Positions 34,606 to 44,915 of a DNA stretch of 55,773 bases are shown piece after piece; the first letter of the stretch is position 1; every line of letters starts with the position of its first letter. A program made the position numbers and the translations under genes. The DNA comes from Nitriliruptoraceae bacterium (GTDB lineage: Bacteria > Actinomycetota > Nitriliruptoria > Nitriliruptorales > Nitriliruptoraceae): the NCBI GenBank assembly GCA_020832455.1, contig JAFIEQ010000006.1, forward strand, positions 1 to 55,773, written 5' to 3'. The notes below the pieces were generated by a model that saw only the letters and a list, made by a program, of their open reading frames with translations, was not told where the DNA came from and did not search any database.

Positions 34606-35493
34606 CTACTGATGCCGGGTGCCCTGCCCGGCCAGGATGGCCCGGTAGCCCTCCCGGTAGCTGGGGAACGCCAGCGTGGTCCCGGCCCGGTCCAGCACGC
34701 CCCGCAGCACGGTGTTGCGGCAGCGCTTGTCGGTCGCCCGACGCGAGCCGTCCGTCGCAACCGGTGGCGGAGGCAGACCCAGTTCGTCGGCCAGGAACCG
34801 CAGCACCTCGCCCTTGCCGACCGGGGCGTCGTCGACCCCGATGACCGTCGTCGGTGGGTCGGACACGGTGGCGAGCGCGACCACGGCCCGGGCCGCGTCG
34901 TCACGGTGGATCCGGTTGGTGGTCACATCCGGATCGGGGATCCGCGCGGTGCCCTCGCGGACCGCGTCGATGAGCCGGGTCCGTCCCGGACCGTAGATCC
35001 CTGCCAGGCGCAGGACCACCGCGTCGGGGTGGCGGTCCCGGAGCAGCTGCTCGGCCTCCAACAGGACGTGCCCGGTGGCGCGTGCCGGCTGCGGCGGGGT
35101 CCCCTCGTCGACCTCGCCGGCGGTCCCGTGGACCCCGGTGGAGGACACGAGCACGACCCGCGCGGGTCGCTGCCCAGCGCGCTCCAGCGCGTCGAGCACG
35201 TGACGGGTGCCCTCGAGGTAGACGGCGCGGTACCCGGCCTCACCCCCACCACCGGCGGCCGCGCTGAGCACGAGCACGTCGATCGGGCCGGGCAGCCCCT
35301 CGGGCAGGGTCAGGGGCTGCGTGAGGTCCGCGGACCAGCCGGTGATGGGCGCGGGGAGCTGCGCCGCGCGGCGTCGCAGGCCGATGACCTGCTGGCCGGC
35401 GGCTGCCAGCCGCAGCCCCACCTCGGTGCCCAGGTCGCCGCAGCCGGCGATCAGTGCCACCGGCTGACGTGCCGACGTGTCGGCATCGCTCAT
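34606..35493 (-). CDS. NAD(P)-binding SDR-like epimerase (YeeZ-like)
   Basis: Rossmann-fold protein of 295 aa: nucleotide motif LIAGCGDLGTEVGLRL near residues 12-27, VLVSSTGVHG, VLRLAGIYGPGR and a C-terminal region typical of YeeZ-type atypical SDRs. Catalytic role unknown. ATG 35493 overlaps the stop of the serine hydrolase (ATGA). The in-frame extension upstream of 35493 only reads through that gene's repeat and is not coding. Confidence 0.88.
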   Translation of the reverse strand: MSDADTSARQPVALIAGCGDLGTEVGLRLAAAGQQVIGLRRRAAQLPAPITGWSADLTQPLTLPEGLPGPIDVLVLSAAAGGGGEAGYRAVYLEGTRHVLDALERAGQRPARVVLVSSTGVHGTAGEVDEGTPPQPARATGHVLLEAEQLLRDRHPDAVVLRLAGIYGPGRTRLIDAVREGTARIPDPDVTTNRIHRDDAARAVVALATVSDPPTTVIGVDDAPVGKGEVLRFLADELGLPPPPVATDGSRRATDKRCRNTVLRGVLDRAGTTLAFPSYREGYRAILAGQGTRHQ

Positions 35494-36428
35494 CGGTCGC
35501 CCCCGGCGTCGTCCGAGCCGGTCCCGTCCCCGTCGTCCGCGTCGTCCCCGTCGTCCGCGTCGTCCCCGTCGTCCGCGTCGTCCGCGTCGTCCGCGTCGTC
35601 CAGGGCGGCGACGAGTCCGTCGTTGAACCCGGGCCAGCGGTCCTTGGCCCACTGGTCGAAGTCCCGGTCGGCGAGTTCCGCCGCCGCCACACCGCGCGTC
35701 GGGTCGACCCACAGGAACGAGCCGGACCGCCCGAAGTGCCCGAAGGTCGACGCATCGAGCGCCGAGCCGGTCCAGTGCGGGTCCTTGGTGCCCTTGAGCT
35801 CCAGGCCCAGCCCCCAGTCGCTCGGCGACTGGCGGCCGTAGCCCGGCACCACGCCGTCGAGATCAGGGAACGCGATCGTCGTGGCCGCGTGGTGCAGGTC
35901 GGGTTCCAGCAGGGTCGGGCGCAGCAGCTCCCGGGCGAAGCGCAGCAGGTCGTCCACGGTGGAGTGGATGTCCTTCGCGGGGGAGCCGTCCAGGGTGGTG
36001 GTCGCCATCCCCAGTGGGTCCAGCACCTCGATGCGCAGGTGGTCGACGAAGCGCGTGCCGGTCCGTTCGGCCACGAGCTCGCCGAGCACGTCGTAGCCCC
36101 AGTTCGAGTAGATGCGCTTGCGACCCGGTGCCCCGATCACGCCGCCCTCGTCCAGCGGGAGCCCGCCGGCATGCGCCAGCAGGTGGCGCACGGTGATCCC
36201 CCCCGGGGCGTCGCCGATCGGCACCGGCTCGTCGAGGTGGAGCACCCCGTCCTGCACCGCGACCAACACCGCCAGCGCGGCGATCGGCTTGGTCAGCGAC
36301 GCCACGGGGAGCACCGCGTCGGTCGGCCCGTGGGACGCCAACGTCGCCGAGGCATCCGTGACCCCGACGGCGACGGTCTCCACCGGCCAGTCGTCGATCG
36401 CCGCCAGCACGGAACCAAGCGTGGACAT
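35490..36428 (-). CDS. Serine hydrolase, class C beta-lactamase/DD-peptidase family
   Basis: Beta-lactamase-fold hydrolase of 312 aa without an evident signal peptide. The active-site SxxK is SLTK (S44, K47), YxN is YSN (107-109) and the third motif HFG lies in FGHFGRSG. Such proteins include cytoplasmic esterases as well as DD-peptidases; no export signal makes an esterase more likely. The last about 35 residues are a low-complexity Asp tail (DDADDADDADDGDDADDGD) encoded by a 9-bp tandem repeat. Confidence 0.9.
   Translation of the reverse strand: MSTLGSVLAAIDDWPVETVAVGVTDASATLASHGPTDAVLPVASLTKPIAALAVLVAVQDGVLHLDEPVPIGDAPGGITVRHLLAHAGGLPLDEGGVIGAPGRKRIYSNWGYDVLGELVAERTGTRFVDHLRIEVLDPLGMATTTLDGSPAKDIHSTVDDLLRFARELLRPTLLEPDLHHAATTIAFPDLDGVVPGYGRQSPSDWGLGLELKGTKDPHWTGSALDASTFGHFGRSGSFLWVDPTRGVAAAELADRDFDQWAKDRWPGFNDGLVAALDDADDADDADDGDDADDGDDADDGDGTGSDDAGGDR
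35531..35601. repeat. 9-bp tandem repeat encoding an Asp-rich tail
   Basis: About eight copies of CGTCGTCCG or CGTCGTCCC. Read on the minus strand these encode the DD-A/G-D tail of the serine hydrolase. All units are multiples of three, so copy-number change keeps the frame. Confidence 0.9.
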
Positions 36429-36454
36429 CGGGTGCCTTCCGGTCGGTGGGATGC

Positions 36455-36460
36455 AGCCTA
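36455..36460 (-). promoter_or_regulatory. -10-like element of serine hydrolase operon
   Basis: TAGGCT on the minus strand, 27 nt before ATG 36428, with a GGAAGG ribosome site between. The remainder of the divergent gap to 36619 holds a short hairpin (CCGGC-TTAT-GCCGG, about 36520-36533) of unknown role. Confidence 0.5.
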
Positions 36461-36619
36461 CGAGGCCGGGCGGCCGCGGCGGATCGGGCGGGCGCCCGTC
36501 GGCGTGACGCGGACCCGCGCCGGCTTATGCCGGGACCCAGGCAGCCGACGGGGAGGTCTCAGTGGGGCCCGACCTCGGCGTGCGTCGGTGGTGGCCCCGG
36601 CCCACAAGGTGCGGACGAC

Positions 36620-37837
36620 ATGCAACAGGTGTTCGGGGAGGTCCTCGTCTCGCGGCAGCCGATCGTGGCGGCCGACCTCGAGGTGCTGGGCTACGAGTTG
36701 CTCTACCGCGACGAGGGCGGGCACGCGCCGCTGGGCGAGTACGCCGGGATCCGGGCGACGGCCACCGTGCTGATCGACGGGTTGCTCGCCCTCGGGCGGG
36801 AGGTGTGCACCGACGGCACGCTGGCCTTCGTCAACGTGCCCGGCTCGATGCTGCAGGCGGGGACCCTGCTGGACCTGCCGTCCGACGGGCTGGTCATCGA
36901 GCTGCTCGAGAGCCTGGACGACGACGAGCGGACCCGGGAGGCGATCGAGCGTCACCGGGAGGTCGGGTTCCGGTTCGCCCTGGACGACGTCGTCCCCGGC
37001 GACCCCCGGTTGGGCATGGCCCACCTGGTCGATGCGATCAAGGTCGACCTCGAGCCCCTCACCCTGCCGGAGGCGCTGGCCTTCATCCGGGAGCTGGTCG
37101 TGGCCGGGCACGAGGTCATCGCGGAGAAGGTGGAGACCCCCGAGGTCTTCGACGCGGTGATCGGTGCGGGTGCACATGCGGTCCAGGGCTTCTTCTTCAC
37201 ACGGCCGCGTGCGGTGCGTGCCATGCGACCCCTGGGGCTGACGCCGACCCACCTGCAGCTGATGCGGGCGCTCGCGCTGAGCGAGGTCGACCTCCACGAG
37301 GTGGAGGACCTCATCCGCAGCGACCTGACCCTGACCGACCGGTTCCTCCGTCTGGTCGACGTCGCCACCGGCTGGCGCGACGTGGAGTCGATCCACCACG
37401 CACTGGTGCTGCTCGGGGAACGTCGGGTGCACCGGTGGGTGAGTCTGCTCGTGATGTCGGCGGTCACCAACGACGCTCCTTCGGAGCTGCTGACCACCGC
37501 CAGCGTCCGGGCCCGGTACTGCGAGGACCTGCAGGAGCGGCGTGGGCAGCGCACCGGGCTGGAGGCGTTCGCCCTGGGGATGTTCTCCGTGCTCGGGGCC
37601 GATGGCATCGTCGACCCGCGGGTGCTCGGCGAGCTGCCGCTGCCCGAGGAGGTCCGGAGCGCGCTTCAGGGCGGTGCCGGCACGTTCCGCGACCTCATCG
37701 ACCTGTGCCTCGCCGCCGAGCGCGCGGACTGGGCGGAACTCGTGGGCATCGGTCGACGTCTCGGTCTGGAACCGGCGGCGCTGGCCGCGGCCCACCTCGA
37801 CGCGGTGCGTTGGGCCCACCGCATGCAGGCCGCCTGA
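36620..37837 (+). CDS. EAL-like/HDOD signalling protein (YuxH-like)
   Basis: Protein of 405 aa. The N-terminal half is an EAL-type fold with degenerate catalytic motifs (YELLYRD in place of EAL, FVNVPGSML, VIELLES, FALDDVV, IKVDLE, VIAEKVET, QGFFFTRP). The C-terminal half from about 205 is an HDOD domain (LQLMRALALSEVDLHEVEDLI, DLTLTDRFLRLVD, ALVLLGERRVHRWVSLLVM). This is the YuxH/CdgJ architecture, usually a c-di-GMP binder or a protein-interaction hub without phosphodiesterase activity. Regulatory target unknown. Confidence 0.9.
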   Translation: MQQVFGEVLVSRQPIVAADLEVLGYELLYRDEGGHAPLGEYAGIRATATVLIDGLLALGREVCTDGTLAFVNVPGSMLQAGTLLDLPSDGLVIELLESLDDDERTREAIERHREVGFRFALDDVVPGDPRLGMAHLVDAIKVDLEPLTLPEALAFIRELVVAGHEVIAEKVETPEVFDAVIGAGAHAVQGFFFTRPRAVRAMRPLGLTPTHLQLMRALALSEVDLHEVEDLIRSDLTLTDRFLRLVDVATGWRDVESIHHALVLLGERRVHRWVSLLVMSAVTNDAPSELLTTASVRARYCEDLQERRGQRTGLEAFALGMFSVLGADGIVDPRVLGELPLPEEVRSALQGGAGTFRDLIDLCLAAERADWAELVGIGRRLGLEPAALAAAHLDAVRWAHRMQAA

Positions 37838-37907
37838 CCGGGAGCGGTCGGGGACCCCCGGGTGCACCTGGGGGCGGACCACCACGCGACCGTGGGTGGA
37901 CCCCGCG

Positions 37908-37913
37908 TAGCCT
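37908..37913 (+). promoter_or_regulatory. -10-like element of acyltransferase gene
   Basis: TAGCCT, 44 nt before GTG 37957; no -35 seen. Confidence 0.4.
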
Positions 37914-37956
37914 CGGGGTGTCCGCGACGGGAGCGACCGGACGACGAGGAGACAGC

Positions 37957-39318
37957 GTGACGATCGAACCGGTCCGCGACCGCTACCCGGACGCGCTGCG
38001 AGCGGGTGCGCTGCTGGTCGTCGTGCTCGGTCACTGGGTCGCGACCCTGCCCCGTCTGCGTGACGGGCGCATGGTCGACACCGAGCACCTGCTCACGGTG
38101 TGGCAGGGCGCCGGGGTGGCGACCTGGTTCGTGCAGGTCGTGCCGCTGTTCGTCTTCGTCTCCGCGGCGGTGAGCGCGGACGGGACCGCGCGCCGGATCG
38201 AGGCGGGCGACCGGCAGCTGCACTGGTGGGGTGGCCGCGCGTTGTCCCTGGCGCGCCCGACCGTCACCTACCTCGCCGTGTTGACGGTGCTGGCCATCGT
38301 GGCGATCGTCACCGGGGGACGGCTGCTGGGGCCGCTCGACCTGTCGCTCACGATCCACCTGTGGTTCCTGCTCATGCTGCTGGTGGTGCAGGCGCTGCTG
38401 CCGGCGAGCGTCCGCGCCGACGAGCGCTTCGGGTTGGGTGCGGTCGCTGCGCTGCTCGCGGCCGCGGTCGTCGTCGACCTGGTCCGGGGACAGGTCACCT
38501 CACCCGCGCACCTCGCCGTGCTGGGCTCGCGGGTCGTCGACGGTGGTGGCGGGATCGGCTGGCTCAACATCCTGCTGGTGTGGCTGCTCCCGCAGCAGCT
38601 CGGTATCGCCTGGCGCCGGCAGCGGTTCGGCGGGCGCCGCATGGGACTCGGGCTGATCGTGCTGGGGTTCGCGTGGCTGGCGGGCACCGTCGCGTCGGGC
38701 TACCCGACCGCGATGGTCGGCGTCGACCTGGAGGGGCGATCCAACCTGCTGCCGCCGACGCTGGCGCTCATCGGGGTGATGTGGCTGCAGGTCGGTGGGG
38801 TCCTGCTCGCCGAACGCACGGCCCGACGGCTGCTGGCGCGCCGACGGATCGAGAAGGTCGTGGGCGTGCTGGGTGCGCTCGGGATGGCCCTGTACCTGTG
38901 GCACAAGCTCGCGGAGCTGCCCGCGGCGTGGCTCGGCGAGCGCATCGGGGCACCGATCGATCTCGGTGTCCCGGGCGACCCCGGGTTCTGGTGGGGCCGC
39001 ATCGTGTGGCTGCTGCTGTGCATCGCGATGGTCACGCCGGTCATGGCCGGGGTGATCGCGTTCGAGACGCGCCGGCGGGAGACGGTCCCCTCGACGACCT
39101 CGTCGCGTGCCATCGTGCTCGGCGGTGCCGCGCTGATGATCGGGATCGGGCTCGCGCTCGTGCTCGGAGCGCGGCCGGGCGCCGTCCTGGGCCTCGTCGG
39201 GGTCGCGATCGCCTCGGCGACGTTGCGGTCCTGGCCGGGCCGGGACCGCGAACGGGCACGCCAGGTCGACACCGAGGAGCTCATCGCCGCGGTCGAGGAG
39301 CAGCGCGCACACGACTGA
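37957..39318 (+). CDS. Acyltransferase-3-family membrane protein
   Basis: Polytopic protein of 453 aa with about ten membrane segments. RYPDALRAGALLVVVLGHW near the N-terminus holds the conserved R..H pattern of acyltransferase 3, followed by FVQVVPLFVFVSA, HLWFLLMLL and LGMALYLWHKLAE. Family members acylate exopolysaccharides, lipids or glycopeptides. No glycan cluster lies nearby. The last 30 residues are charged and cytoplasmic. GTG 37957 has GAGGAG 5 nt upstream. Confidence 0.88.
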   Translation: MTIEPVRDRYPDALRAGALLVVVLGHWVATLPRLRDGRMVDTEHLLTVWQGAGVATWFVQVVPLFVFVSAAVSADGTARRIEAGDRQLHWWGGRALSLARPTVTYLAVLTVLAIVAIVTGGRLLGPLDLSLTIHLWFLLMLLVVQALLPASVRADERFGLGAVAALLAAAVVVDLVRGQVTSPAHLAVLGSRVVDGGGGIGWLNILLVWLLPQQLGIAWRRQRFGGRRMGLGLIVLGFAWLAGTVASGYPTAMVGVDLEGRSNLLPPTLALIGVMWLQVGGVLLAERTARRLLARRRIEKVVGVLGALGMALYLWHKLAELPAAWLGERIGAPIDLGVPGDPGFWWGRIVWLLLCIAMVTPVMAGVIAFETRRRETVPSTTSSRAIVLGGAALMIGIGLALVLGARPGAVLGLVGVAIASATLRSWPGRDRERARQVDTEELIAAVEEQRAHD

Positions 39319-39343
39319 TCGTGGCGCACGTCGTGCGGGCGAC

Positions 39344-39817
39344 TCAGCCGAGCAGCGAGCGGACGTCGAAGACCAACGTGATCCCCAGCAGCAGCAGGAC
39401 CAGACCGATGAACGCCGTGTAGGACCAGCGGTAGGTCCAGTCGGCGAGCCAGACCCGCCGCAGGCTGTTGATGGCGAGGCCCATCGCCAGCAGCGTCAGG
39501 ACGATGGCCACCGGGGTCGCGACCGCGCCCGACCAGCTGATCAGCGGCGTCATGGCGGGGATGATCGCGTAGGTCAGCACGCAGCGGATGGCGGAGATGA
39601 CCAGCGACCCCTTGAGGTCCATCAGGGCCTTGGGATCCGCGCCCTCGACCAGCAGCATCCTGCGGGCGATCCGTTCGGCGGCGGAGCGACGTGGCGGCCG
39701 CCCGGCGGCGTCGGGGGGCGTGGTCACGTCCTCGACGGCCGGAGGTGGCGACACGTCGGACGACGCGTCTGGCGTCGTGTCGGCGCTCGGGCCGGGTGAG
39801 GTCACGTCGGGGCTCAT
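39344..39817 (-). CDS. Small membrane protein with acidic/proline-rich N-terminus
   Basis: Protein of 157 aa: a low-complexity Ser/Thr/Pro/Asp head (1-40), a basic stretch ([12 protein letters not shown]), then three hydrophobic segments (about 72-90, 96-118, 130-150). [29 protein letters not shown] has the look of a conserved family but I do not recognise it. Convergent with the acyltransferase gene (25 bp) and divergent from transaldolase. Confidence 0.75.
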   Translation of the reverse strand: MSPDVTSPGPSADTTPDASSDVSPPPAVEDVTTPPDAAGRPPRRSAAERIARRMLLVEGADPKALMDLKGSLVISAIRCVLTYAIIPAMTPLISWSGAVATPVAIVLTLLAMGLAINSLRRVWLADWTYRWSYTAFIGLVLLLLGITLVFDVRSLLG

Positions 39818-39865
39818 CGGGTCGGCTGCGGTGCACCGGCAAGGTACCGGTCGGCGGCGAGGACC

Positions 39866-39871
39866 TACGCT
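39866..39871 (+). promoter_or_regulatory. -10-like element upstream of transaldolase
   Basis: TACGCT, giving a leader of about 125 nt before ATG 40003; no -35 seen. The leader is C-rich with no recognised RNA fold. Confidence 0.35.
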
Positions 39872-40002
39872 GTGCCCCGATGGCGGTGCCGTGGGCCGGT
39901 CCGTCCGATCCCGTCCGACGGAGCGGCGCGGTGCCCGCCCGTCGCGTCCTGCCACCCGTCCCCCCCCGCACATCCCCGCTGCGACGACCCTGGAGCCCCC
40001 CG

Positions 40003-41112
40003 ATGTCCACCGACGCGCTCGCCGATCTCTCCGCCGCCGGGGTCTCCGTGTGGCTCGACGACCTGTCCCGGGAGCGGCTCGCGACCGGCAACCTCGCGGG
40101 TCTGCTGACGCGGGACCACGTGGTCGGCGTCACCACGAACCCCTCCATCTTCCAGAAGGCGCTCGCCGACGGCGCGGCCTACGCCGAGCAGGTCGCCGAC
40201 CTCGCGATCCGTGGCGTCGAGGTCGAGGAGGCGGTCCGGGCGCTGACCACCTTCGACGTGCGGTGGGCCTGTGACGAGCTCCGTGCCGTCGCCGAGCGCA
40301 CCGACGGTGTCGACGGTCGGGTCTCGATCGAGGTCGACCCCCGGCTGGCCCGCGACACCGCGGCCACGATCGCGGAGGCCAAGGCGTTGTGGTGGGCCGT
40401 GGACCGCGAGAACCTGTTCATCAAGATCCCGGCCACGCTCGAGGGCCTGCCGGCGATCACGGCCTGCATCGCGGCGGGGATCAGCGTCAACGTCACGCTG
40501 ATCTTCTCCCTGGAACGCTACGCCGCGGTCCTCGAGGCCTACCTCGACGGGTTGGAGCAGGCGCAGGCCGCCGGGCACGACCTGTCCCGCATCGTGTCCG
40601 TGGCCTCCTTCTTCGTCTCGCGCGTGGACGCGGAGGTCGATGCGCGCCTGGAGAAGCTCGGCTCCGAGGACGCGGATGCGCTGCTCGGCACCGCCGCGAT
40701 CGCCAACGCCCGGCTGGCCTACGGCCACTTCCTCGAGGTCAGCGACTCCGAGCGGTGGCGGACCCTGGCGGCCGCGGGTGCCCGGGTGCAGCGGCCGCTG
40801 TGGGCCTCGACCGGGGTCAAGAACCCGGCCTACGACGACACCCGCTACGTGGTCGAGCTGGTCGCTTCGGACACCGTGAACACGATGCCCGAGGGGACCC
40901 TGCGGGCGGTCGCGGACCACGGGCAGGTCACCGGCGACACCATCACCCCCAACATCGACGCGGCCCGGCAGCTGCTGGCGGACCTCGCCGCGGTCGGCAT
41001 CGACCTCGACGAGGTCACGGCGCTGCTCGAGGAGCGCGGCGTCGCGGCGTTCGAGACGTCCTGGGAGGAGTTGCTCGCGGGGGTGCGCGCGGCGTTGGAC
41101 GAGGCCCGCTGA
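40003..41112 (+). CDS. tal: Transaldolase
   Basis: Pentose-phosphate-pathway enzyme of 369 aa transferring a dihydroxyacetone unit. [26 protein letters not shown], the Schiff-base lysine K141 in [29 protein letters not shown] and [20 protein letters not shown] are diagnostic of the long actinobacterial TalB/tal type. Usually clustered with transketolase and zwf; those are absent here, so the gene stands alone. Confidence 0.96.
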   Translation: MSTDALADLSAAGVSVWLDDLSRERLATGNLAGLLTRDHVVGVTTNPSIFQKALADGAAYAEQVADLAIRGVEVEEAVRALTTFDVRWACDELRAVAERTDGVDGRVSIEVDPRLARDTAATIAEAKALWWAVDRENLFIKIPATLEGLPAITACIAAGISVNVTLIFSLERYAAVLEAYLDGLEQAQAAGHDLSRIVSVASFFVSRVDAEVDARLEKLGSEDADALLGTAAIANARLAYGHFLEVSDSERWRTLAAAGARVQRPLWASTGVKNPAYDDTRYVVELVASDTVNTMPEGTLRAVADHGQVTGDTITPNIDAARQLLADLAAVGIDLDEVTALLEERGVAAFETSWEELLAGVRAALDEAR

Positions 41113-41187
41113 CCACGCGGCTGCGGCTGGCCCGCCCGGTCCGGCCGATGCGGCTGGTCCCGGCCGCGCGGCTCGACCGGGCTGTCG

Positions 41188-41997
41188 TCAGCTCCCCGGT
41201 GCGGTGAAGCCGAGGTGGTCGAGCGGGCCGTTGCCCGCGCCCAGCCGCCAGCCCGCCGCGCCGGCGATGCAGCCGGTCACGTACGCCTTGGCCCGTTCGA
41301 GCGCTTCCAGCGGCGTGTGCCCGGTCGCGATCGCGCCGGCCGTCGCGGCTGCGAACGTGCACCCGGTCCCGTGGGTGTTGGGGGTGTCGATCCGGGCCGC
41401 GGCGAGCTCGTGGAGCTCGCCGTCGATCACGATCACGTCGACCGCCTCGCCACCGGCGAGGTGGCCGCCCTTGACCACCACGACGGGCGTGCCCAGCGCC
41501 GCGAGCTCGTGGGCGGCGTCCCGTGCGTCCTCGAGGGTGTGCAGACGGCGGCCGACCAGCACCGCCGCCTCCTCGAGGTTGGGGGTGGCGACCACGGCGT
41601 GGGGCAGCAGCGCGGTGCGGTAGACCTCGATCGCGTCCTGTTCCAGCAGCCGGTGGCCGGTCGCGGACACCAGCACGGGGTCGACCACGAGGTTGGGCAG
41701 CGCGCCGGCGGCGGCGCGGGCGCCGACCAGCGCGACCAGTTCCGCGGTGGCCAGCATCCCCGTCTTGACCGCCGCCACCGGCAGGTCACCGAGGACGGCG
41801 TCGAGCTGGGCGGCCACCGTGGCGGTCGGGACCACGTGCACGTCGTGGACCCCGACGGTGTTCTGGGCGGTCACGGCGGTGATCACGCTGGTGCCGAACG
41901 CACCCATCTGCCCGAAGGCGCGCAGATCCGCCTGGATCCCGGCACCGCCGCCGGAGTCGGATCCGGCGATGGTGAGCGCGACGGCGGGGTTGGTCAT
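41188..41997 (-). CDS. thiD: Hydroxymethylpyrimidine/phosphomethylpyrimidine kinase
   Basis: PfkB-like kinase of 269 aa phosphorylating HMP and HMP-P in thiamine synthesis. [32 protein letters not shown], the anion hole/catalytic segment [12 protein letters not shown] and [15 protein letters not shown] are present. Last gene of the TPP-riboswitch operon; its ATG overlaps the preceding stop (ATGA). Confidence 0.95.
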   Translation of the reverse strand: MTNPAVALTIAGSDSGGGAGIQADLRAFGQMGAFGTSVITAVTAQNTVGVHDVHVVPTATVAAQLDAVLGDLPVAAVKTGMLATAELVALVGARAAAGALPNLVVDPVLVSATGHRLLEQDAIEVYRTALLPHAVVATPNLEEAAVLVGRRLHTLEDARDAAHELAALGTPVVVVKGGHLAGGEAVDVIVIDGELHELAAARIDTPNTHGTGCTFAAATAGAIATGHTPLEALERAKAYVTGCIAGAAGWRLGAGNGPLDHLGFTAPGS

Positions 41998-42686
41998 GGG
42001 ATCCTCGATGCGTGCGGGTCGGGAGCTGGTGGCGGGGGAGGAGCGGGCCGTGGTCCGCGACGCGTCGCGCGTGGACGGGCCGCGTCCAGCGCGCGGCGCA
42101 GCGCGCGCACGGCGTCGCCGGGAGCACGGGCCCGAAGCACGCCGCCCATCACCGCGACGCCCGCCGCACCGGCGTCGCACCACCGGTCGACGTCGTCCGC
42201 GATCACCCCACCCAGCGCGAGCACGGGCGTCGTCCCGGCGGCTGCCACGAGCCGGCGGAGCCCCGTCTCGCCCAGGGCGGGCCCGTACCCGGGTTTCGAG
42301 GCGGTCGGTGCGACCGGCGCGGCCAGCACGAACGCGGCGTCCCCCTCGTGCGCGGCCTGCGGGTCGTCGTGCACGGAGCGGCTGACGGGCCCGTCCCAGG
42401 TGGTCGGGTCCGGCCACGGATCGCGGACCGCGAGGTGCAGCCCGACCGCGCCGAGGTGGTGGGCCAACCGGGGGTCGCCGGCGACGACGAGCGCGGTGTG
42501 CGTGGTGGCCAGGGTCGCCGCCAACCACTCGCCCAGCGCGCGTCGTCGCTCGGGAGCCAGGTCACGGTCACGCAGCAGGACCGCATCCACGCCGGCCCCG
42601 ATCGCCTCGGCGAGCGCGGCTCGGTGCTCGTGCCCTGCCGCGTGCGCGGACCGGTGGTCGGTGATGAGCAGCAGCCGGGGGACCAT
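41994..42686 (-). CDS. Second thiamine-phosphate-synthase-like protein (ThiE/TenI family)
   Basis: TIM-barrel protein of 230 aa related to ThiE/Ten[77 protein letters not shown]. It diverges from canonical ThiE in the pyrimidine site: HLG is replaced by HLA and the GPTFxTxTKxG loop by [13 protein letters not shown], which is the pattern of TenI-like thiazole tautomerases. TenI would suit a position directly after thiG. It ends in a Pro-rich tail. Confidence 0.82.
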   Translation of the reverse strand: MVPRLLLITDHRSAHAAGHEHRAALAEAIGAGVDAVLLRDRDLAPERRRALGEWLAATLATTHTALVVAGDPRLAHHLGAVGLHLAVRDPWPDPTTWDGPVSRSVHDDPQAAHEGDAAFVLAAPVAPTASKPGYGPALGETGLRRLVAAAGTTPVLALGGVIADDVDRWCDAGAAGVAVMGGVLRARAPGDAVRALRRALDAARPRATRRGPRPAPPPPPAPDPHASRIP

Positions 42687-42689
42687 CGT

Positions 42690-43685
<996 letters not shown>

Positions 43686-43689
<4 letters not shown>

Positions 43690-44915
43690 CGCGTGCCTCG
43701 GTTGGTGTCGATCAGCGCCTGCAGACCGGGCCGCGCCGGGCGATCCGCGTCGTCGGACGGGGCCGGTCGTGGGCGTACCGCGGGGCGGCCCGGGTCGGCA
43801 CAGGCGAACACGGCGTCCAGGGTGCCACCCGTGGCGAGCGTCGCGACCGCGTCGGTGGTGATCGGCGTGAGCAGCGCGCCGTTGCGGTGGTGGCCGGTCG
43901 CCAGGATCAGGCCGTCGAGGCCGCCGTGTCCGATGACCGGTGCGTTGTCGGGGGTCGTCGGGCGCAGACCCGCGATCGTCTCGGTCAGCGCCAACTCGTC
44001 GATGCCGGGGACGACGCGGACCGCGTCGTCGAGCAGTTCACGGACCGGCCCGGCGGTGACCGTCGTGTCGAAGCCCCGCTCCTCCTGCGACGCGCCGACG
44101 ACCAGCCGACCGTCGTCACGCGGCACGAGGTAGACGTGGCGGTGACGCACCAGCGCCCGCACCGTCGTGGTCAGCACCGGCGCGCCCTGCGGGTCGCGCA
44201 GGTGCAGCACCTGACCCTTCAGTGGGCGCACCGCCGGGGTCGCCTCGGGTGGCAGCCCGTCCATCACCGCGGACCAGGCGCCCGCGGCGAGCACCACCTG
44301 GGGCGCGTCGAGCACCGTGTCGTCCTCCAGGGTGACCCCCCGCACGCGTCCGCCGTCACGTCGCAGCGCCCGGGTCCGGGTGCGACGGATCGTGACCCCG
44401 GCGCGCTCGGTCGCCGTGACCAGCGCACGGACCACGGCGCGCGGTTCGACCCGGTGGTCCTCCGCGGCGGCCAGCCCGACGTGGGCCCGCGGGCTCAGCA
44501 TCGGTTCGCGGACCCGCAGGGCGTCACGGTCGAGGTGCTCGACCTCGAGCCCGAGCTCGGCGTGGAAGGCCTCGAGGTCGCGCAGCGCCGCGGCGTCGTC
44601 GCGGTCGAACCCGACGACCAGCGTCCCGGTCGCGCGGTAGCCGACGTCCGTGCCGCTGGCGTCGACGAGCGCCTCGGCGAAGGCCGGCCAACGGCGGGCG
44701 GCCGCGATCGTCAGGGCGAGGTGGGACTCCTCGCCGTAGACGACCTCCGTGACCGGGGCGAGCATCCCGGCGGCCACGTTGGAGGCACCGGCCCCGGGGG
44801 TGGGGTCGAGCACGGTGACCGTGGCCCCGTCGGTGGCCAGGCGCCACGCGCAGGCCAGGCCGATGAGCCCACCACCGATGATGAGCACGTCCGGGGAGGG
44901 GGTGGCGCCGGTCAT
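43686..44915 (-). CDS. thiO: Glycine oxidase ThiO
   Basis: FAD enzyme of 409 aa supplying dehydroglycine for the thiazole ring, the oxygen-dependent alternative to ThiH. FAD fold LIIGGGLIGLACAWRLA at residues 10-26, GAGASNVAAGMLAP, and the C-terminal GLRPTTPDNAPVIGHGGLDGLILATGHHRNGALLTPIT are diagnostic. The start overlaps thiE by 4 bp. Confidence 0.95.

Noticed and set aside
35531-35601. CRISPR-like array
   Set aside because: Units are 9 bp without spacers and lie inside a coding sequence.
36520-36619. c-di-GMP riboswitch upstream of the EAL-like/HDOD gene
   Set aside because: Only a 5-bp hairpin is present; the conserved GEMM aptamer core is missing.
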